Shown in pieces: positions 14,801-18,752 of a stretch of 18,752 nt of DNA. The translations under genes were made by a program, and so were the position numbers. Position 1 is the stretch's first letter. Each line of letters begins with the position of its first letter. This DNA comes from Xenoacremonium recifei (Eukaryota > Ascomycota > Sordariomycetes > Hypocreales > Nectriaceae): the NCBI GenBank assembly GCA_012184525.1, contig WOFQ01000164.1, positions 1-18,752 of the forward strand. Reading direction: 5' to 3'. The notes beneath the pieces are model-generated. The model was given only the letters and a program-made list of their open reading frames with translations, ran no database searches and was not told where the DNA came from.

Positions 14801-17624
14801 ATTACTACTCCAGGCAGACGCGAACGTGTCAATTGCCGTCAAGGATGGGGTGATGGCGTTACATTTAGCATCATGGAATGGCCACCTCGAGGTGGTTAAG
14901 CTTCTTATCGAAAAGGGAGCTGACACTGCAATTGCGGCTAAGGATGGGATGATGGCATTGCATTTGGCATCAGTGAATGGCCACCTCGAGGTGGTCAAGC
15001 TGCTCATCGAGAAGGGAGCTGATACTGTAGTTATGACTAAGGATGGGGTGATGGCATTACATTTGGCATCATGGAATGGCCACCTCGAGGTGGTTAAGCT
15101 TTTTATTGAAAAGGGAGCTGATACTGCAATTGCGGCTAAAGATGGGATGATGGCATTGCATTTGGCATCAGAGAATGGCCACCTCGAGGTAGTCAAGCTC
15201 CTTATCGAGGAGGGAGCTGACACTGCAGTTGCAACTAAGGACGGGTGGACGGCATTACATTTGGCATCACAGAATGGCTACCCCGAGGTGGTCAAGCTGC
15301 TCATCGAGAAGGGAGCTGATACTGCAATTACGACCAAAGACGGGTGGACGGCATTACATTTGGCATCACAGAATGGCCACCTCGAGGTGGTCAAGCTGCT
15401 CATCGAGAAGGGAGCTGATACTGCAATTACGACCAAAGACGGGTGGATAGCATTATATTTGGCATCACAGAATGGCCACTTCGAGGTGGTCAAGCTGCTC
15501 ATCGAGAAGGCAGCTGATATTGCAGTTGCGACTAAGGATGGGGTGATGGCATTGCATTTGGCATCACAAAATGGCCACCCCGAGGTGGTCAAGCTCCTTA
15601 TTGAGGAGGGAGCTGATACTGCAGTTGCGACTAAGAACGGGTGGACGGCATTACATTTGGCATCAGAGAATGGCCACCTCGAGGTAGCCAAGCTGCTCAT
15701 CGAGAAGGCAGCTGACATTGCAGTTGCGACTAAGGATGGGGTGATGGCATTGCATTTGGCATCACAGAATGGCCACCTCGAGGTAGTTAAGCTCCATATC
15801 GAGGAGGGAGCTGATACTGCAGTTGCGATTAAGGACAGGTGGACGGCATTACATTTGGCATCACAGAATGGCCACCTCGAGGTGGTCAAGCTGCTCATCG
15901 AGAAGGGAGCTGATACTGCAATTGCGGCCAAGGATGGGTGGACGGCATTACATTTGGCATCACGGAATGGCCACCTCGAGGTGGTCAAGCTTCTCATTGA
16001 GAAGGGAGCTGATACTGCAGTTGCAGCTAAGGACGGCGTATTGGCATTACATTTGGCATCACGGAATGGCCACCTCGGGGTAGTCAAACTGCTCATTGAG
16101 AAGGGAGTTGACACTACAGTTGCGACCAAGGGCGGACGGATGGCATTACATTTTGCATCACGAAATGGCAACCTCGAGGTAGTTAAGCTCCTTATTAAGA
16201 AGGGAGCTGATATTGCAGTTGTGACTAAGGATGGGTGGACAGCATTGCATCTAGCATCACAGAATGGCTACTTCGAGGTAGTCAAGCTTCTTATTAAGAA
16301 GGGAGCTGACACTGCAGTTGCAGCTAAGGACGGGGTGATAGCATTACATTTGGCATCACGGAATGGCTATTTCGAAGTAGTTAAGCTTCTTATTAAGAAG
16401 GGAACTGATATTGCAGTTTTAGCTAAGGATAGGGTGATGGCATTGCATTTGGCATCACAGAATGGCCACCTCGAGGTAGTTAAGCTCCTTATTGAGGAGG
16501 GAGCTGATACTGCAGTTGCGACTAAGAACGGGTGGACGGCATTACATTTGGCATCACAGAATGGCCACCTCGAGGTAGCCAAGCTCCTTATCGAGGAGGG
16601 AGCTGATATTGCAGTTGCGACTAAGGATAGGTGGATGGCATTACATTTGGCATCACGGAATGGCCACCTCGAGGTGGCCAAGCTGCTTATTGAGAAGGGA
16701 GCTAGTGTCACAGTTATAGATGATGATGGATGGACGCCATTGCATTCAGCATCGTCGAATGGACATGTCGAGGTGGCCAAGCTGCTTATCGAGAAGGGAG
16801 CTAGTGTCACAGTTGCAGACAAGGACAGGGTGATGGCATTGCATTTGGCATCACAAAATGGCCACCCCGAGGTGGTCAAGCTGCTTATCGAGAAGGATGC
16901 TAGCGTCGCAGTTATAGATGATGATGGATGGACGCCATTGCATTCAGCATCGTCGAATGGACATGTCGAGGTGGTAAAGCAGCTCATCGAGAAGGGAACT
17001 GATACTACGGTTACAGCCAAGGATGGGTCGACGCCATTGCATAGAGCATCACAGAATGGACATCTTGAGGTAGTCAGGCTGTTGCTAACAATTCCGAACG
17101 TCGAAACTAGCAGGGCGGACAACCATGGTCGTACGGCGTTGTTCTTCGCTTGTAGATTTGGGCGCAACAATGTGGTTCAAGCATTGCTTGCCGATGGGCG
17201 AATCGACCCGGGCATCAAGGACTGGTACTGTTCGACATCGTTGTTTGCTGCCGTCAGGAATGGTCACTTCGAAGCGGTGGAGCTTTTACTTGCGGCTGGA
17301 GGCATGACCATTGAGAGCCAAGACGGTTTTGGTCGGAGTCTCTTCTGGTGGGCGCGGCGCACTGGCAATCTTCGGGTCCTTCAGCTCCTAGTGCGGCACG
17401 CCGAAAGGGCAGGCAGTACTATCCCTGACCCTGCTCCTATTGATGCCGCCTGTATTCCGTTTGATCAGGAATCCGCTTGGTGCGACGCCTGTACATTGAG
17501 CATCCGGGAAGGTTGTGGGTATTCTTGCACAGTCTGTGACAGTGGGTGTTTCTGCTTGTGCGACGAGTGCTTTGACGGAGGCACCCGATGTCGTGACAGC
17601 TCTCACGTGCTGGTGCCGCAGTGA
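11801..17624 (+). CDS. NLR/STAND receptor: N-terminal STAND domain - HeLo - NACHT - ankyrin array - ZZ finger (1,890 aa, 4 exons)
   Basis: Proposed exons are 11801-12219, 12274-12947, 12993-13064 and 13117-17624; spliced length 5,673 nt, in frame throughout. Residues 1-150: helical fungal STAND N-terminal (SesA/Helo-like class) domain starting MAEIGLAASVIAIIELTAKV and ending IDQTTLLLDIRQRL. Residues 150-190: Pro/Cys-containing linker. About 190-290: HeLo domain, NFAVGVIELAGLFGSC then CLEKWGRIVG, related to the HET-s pore-forming domain. NACHT: Walker A GPAGFGKT at 448-455 and Walker B FVVDGLDEC at 543-551, then a winged-helix-type region with LLRFAAFALRPLTVCE and HFSVKQYL. Ankyrin repeats: about 931-1820. 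C-terminal ZZ zinc finger: 1844-1885 (CX2C, CX2C, CX2C, His). Such receptors sense non-self through the repeats, oligomerise via NACHT and trigger cell death through N-terminal domains; that is family knowledge. The two N-terminal domains suggest a fusion. Alternatively, the first exon could belong to a separate short gene. Confidence 0.82.
12220..12273 (+). other. NLR intron 1 (54 nt)
   Basis: Canonical donor GTAAGT, branch-like GCTAAT at 12255-12260 and acceptor AAG ending 12273. The exon before it ends two bases into a codon; splicing completes ACC (Thr) and gives a continuous IDQTTLLLDIRQRL. Retention would stop translation at once (TAA at 12221-12223), leaving only the first N-terminal domain. 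Confidence 0.8.
12948..12992 (+). other. NLR intron 2 (45 nt, multiple of three)
   Basis: Donor GTGCGT, branch CTCTAAC ending at 12982, and acceptor ATCAG ending 12992. The intron has 3n length and contains one in-frame TAA at 12980-12982, which is removed by splicing; the joined protein reads SGLGTSPDHAWSSELQRI. It is the shortest intron here but within the range of filamentous ascomycetes. Confidence 0.75.
13065..13116 (+). other. NLR intron 3 (52 nt)
   Basis: Donor GTACAT, branch AACTAAC at 13101-13107 and acceptor GAAG ending 13116. The junction completes GCC (Ala) and gives RIEERNRAETRRELHFWLG, continuous into the NACHT region. Retention puts a TAA at 13070-13072. Confidence 0.8.
14841..17117 (+). 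repeat. Array of 23 near-identical 99-nt ankyrin-coding repeats
   Basis: Twenty-three units of exactly 33 codons run without any indel. The unit consensus begins KDGWTALHLASQNGHLEVVK and continues with LLIEKGADTAVAT. Flanking, more divergent ankyrin repeats lie before (from about 14742) and after (to about 17400). DNA similarity between units is high, with shared blocks such as GGCATTACATTTGGCATCA and AATGGCCACCTCGAGGT. Variation concentrates at a few codons (see findings). Long minus-strand frames across this region arise from the repeat structure and are not genes. Confidence 0.95.
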
Positions 17625-18340
17625 GTGCCTAGAGGACCTATCCTTGATAGCCTGCACAGAATGAAGAGACGGGAAGATTGAGTTTAGCGGGCCTCGAGCA
17701 CCAGGCAGGTGAGGGGGCCTTGGGGCCTCGGGGCCTTTTAATCCTCACCTGAACGAATTTAGCGAATGGCAGTCCATAGCGCTGGGGAACACGATTCTAG
17801 ACACGCATTTTATCATCCATAATTACCCCTTGGCAATCCTCGCATTTCCCCGACGCGCTGCACGAGGGCGCTTAGCAGGGCCTTGTGGTAGGTGCGATTA
17901 TCACTGCTCCAATTGTATGAATGGGATTCCTTCCAATGCTGGCCTGCTGAACGACTCCATCGCACGAACGGTTCAATCAACGAGACGACCTGAGGGGGTA
18001 GAGGGCCAAATACCGGTCCCTCAATCTACTGACAGTGTTTATATGAACTAGGACAACCTACAAATGCAAAACAGTTCCCTAAGCAATCCCAGTTTATTCC
18101 TATACTTGACTTGATTCGAATGTGTGTCAGCAGTTTCTATATGCCCGGTAGCGGAGACTGCGGATAGCCGAAGTGCTGTCGACGATTTGCAACGCCGCAC
18201 TTCGACTCTAACATCACTCCTTGAACCCCACTTCTCCTATGCCTCGCGCGGCATTTTCGTTGGGCTGTTGCTGTCCAGAGTTTGGAGGTTCACAGTGTGT
18301 CGAAGCGCGATAGGGTTCTAGATCGTGCCTGGAACGGTGA
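17625..18340. other. 3' flank of the NLR gene, no gene recognised
   Basis: No supported ORF. A 9-bp perfect inverted repeat (CAGGTGAGG at 17706-17714, CCTCACCTG at 17743-17751, 28-bp spacer) encloses a GGGGCCT-rich loop, about 80-130 bp after the NLR stop. It may fall in the 3' UTR. The short frame at 17830-18051 has several cysteines but starts at a non-ATG codon and shows no known domain. Confidence 0.4.
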
Positions 18341-18752
18341 TCATGGATAGGGCCCGGAGCAAAGCGCCTCACGTGCAACGCGTCTTCGTACTCCGTACTC
18401 TCTTCCTTTTTAACATCAACCGTTGTCGCAACGGACCAATGAGTGTGCGAGATGCGCGAAGCGCGTTCGCCGGCTCAGTGGACACCTTGCTTTGACTCTG
18501 ACTCACACTCTGTCGTCTTTGTGCATTACTGATCCGTAAGTAAAGACTGCTGTTGAAATCTCTTTCTTGATTATAAGAACATCCAACTTCATGGCAGCAA
18601 GAACGGGAGGACTCGTCACAAGTATTATCACCACCGACCGTCCAAGTCGTGCCATTTTGTTTTGTTTTGTTTTGTTTTGTTTTGTTTTAATTAGCGTCCT
18701 GCAGGAGTTGCACCTGCCTGTTCCCTAGAGGGACAAGAGGACGTGTTCAGCT
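18341..18752 (+). promoter_or_regulatory. Possible promoter region of a gene beyond the right edge
   Basis: The stretch carries an E-box CACGTG at about 18370-18375, a 6-bp inverted repeat CCGTTG/CAACGG at 18420-18434, and directly after it CCAAT at 18436-18440, followed by CT-rich sequence. These elements are common upstream of fungal genes, but no ORF follows within the window, so the assignment is weak. Confidence 0.22.
18655..18688 (+). repeat. (TTTTG)n microsatellite
   Basis: Six perfect TTTTG units followed by TTTT, 34 bp in total, without interruptions. Confidence 0.95.

Noticed and set aside
15278..17170. Long minus-strand open frames (267 and 297 codons) and a 186-codon one at 14663-15223 across the ankyrin array
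   Set aside because: They mirror the 99-nt repeat on the opposite strand; a 3n period with no stop in one unit stays open in all of them. The peptides are low-complexity repeats with no known domain.
17830..18051. Short cysteine-containing frame CGRCDYHCSNC, possible zinc-binding protein
   Set aside because: It begins at a non-ATG codon, the cysteine spacing fits no zinc cluster I know, and there is no flanking support for an exon.

Overview
The window looks like an accessory, repeat-rich stretch of a filamentous ascomycete (Pezizomycotina) chromosome. The reasons are short 45-56 nt GT-AG introns with CTAAC/CTAAT-type branch sites, a Tad1-like LINE retrotransposon, a STAND/NLR receptor built from fungal-specific N-terminal domains, and a kinase-like protein of a type expanded in fungi. 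No genus can be assigned from the sequence alone.

Layout, left to right. Positions 1-about 5060, minus strand: a non-LTR retrotransposon with an intact ORF1 (zinc-knuckle nucleic-acid-binding protein) and an ORF2 (AP endonuclease plus reverse transcriptase) that runs off the left edge. The two ORFs overlap by an ATGA stop/start. Positions 5453-5901, plus: a small two-exon gene for a 130-residue MADS-box-like protein. Positions 5935-6490: short noncoding repeats (a duplicated 175-bp unit, then a TGGGACA-rich tract). Positions 7343-7660: a possible broken gene remnant. Positions 7676-9535, minus: a 619-residue protein with a restriction-endonuclease-like EYK motif in front of a protein-kinase-like domain. 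Positions 10137-11030, plus: a TPR array cut off at its 5' side and ended by a GAG-to-TAG nonsense change, probably the 3' relic of a TPR-type NLR. Positions 11801-17624, plus: a four-exon NLR gene encoding 1,890 residues. Positions 17625-18752: apparently noncoding, with an inverted repeat, a TTTTG microsatellite and possible promoter elements of a gene beyond the right edge.

The central gene is the NLR. No single open frame shows it, because three short introns, each containing an in-frame stop, separate its parts. Once spliced, its order is: fungal STAND N-terminal helical domain, proline-rich linker, HeLo (HET-s/LopB-like) domain, NACHT NTPase, about 26-27 ankyrin repeats (23 of them an exact 99-nt tandem array), and a C-terminal ZZ-type zinc finger. 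Two different N-terminal effector-type domains in one receptor is unusual. An ATA codon where a HeLo-first protein would be expected to begin suggests fusion of two NLR genes.

Taken together, the NLR, the TPR relic and the endonuclease-kinase protein suggest a non-self-recognition or conflict locus beside an apparently young transposable element. That functional reading is inference; the domain calls rest on motifs read in the translations.
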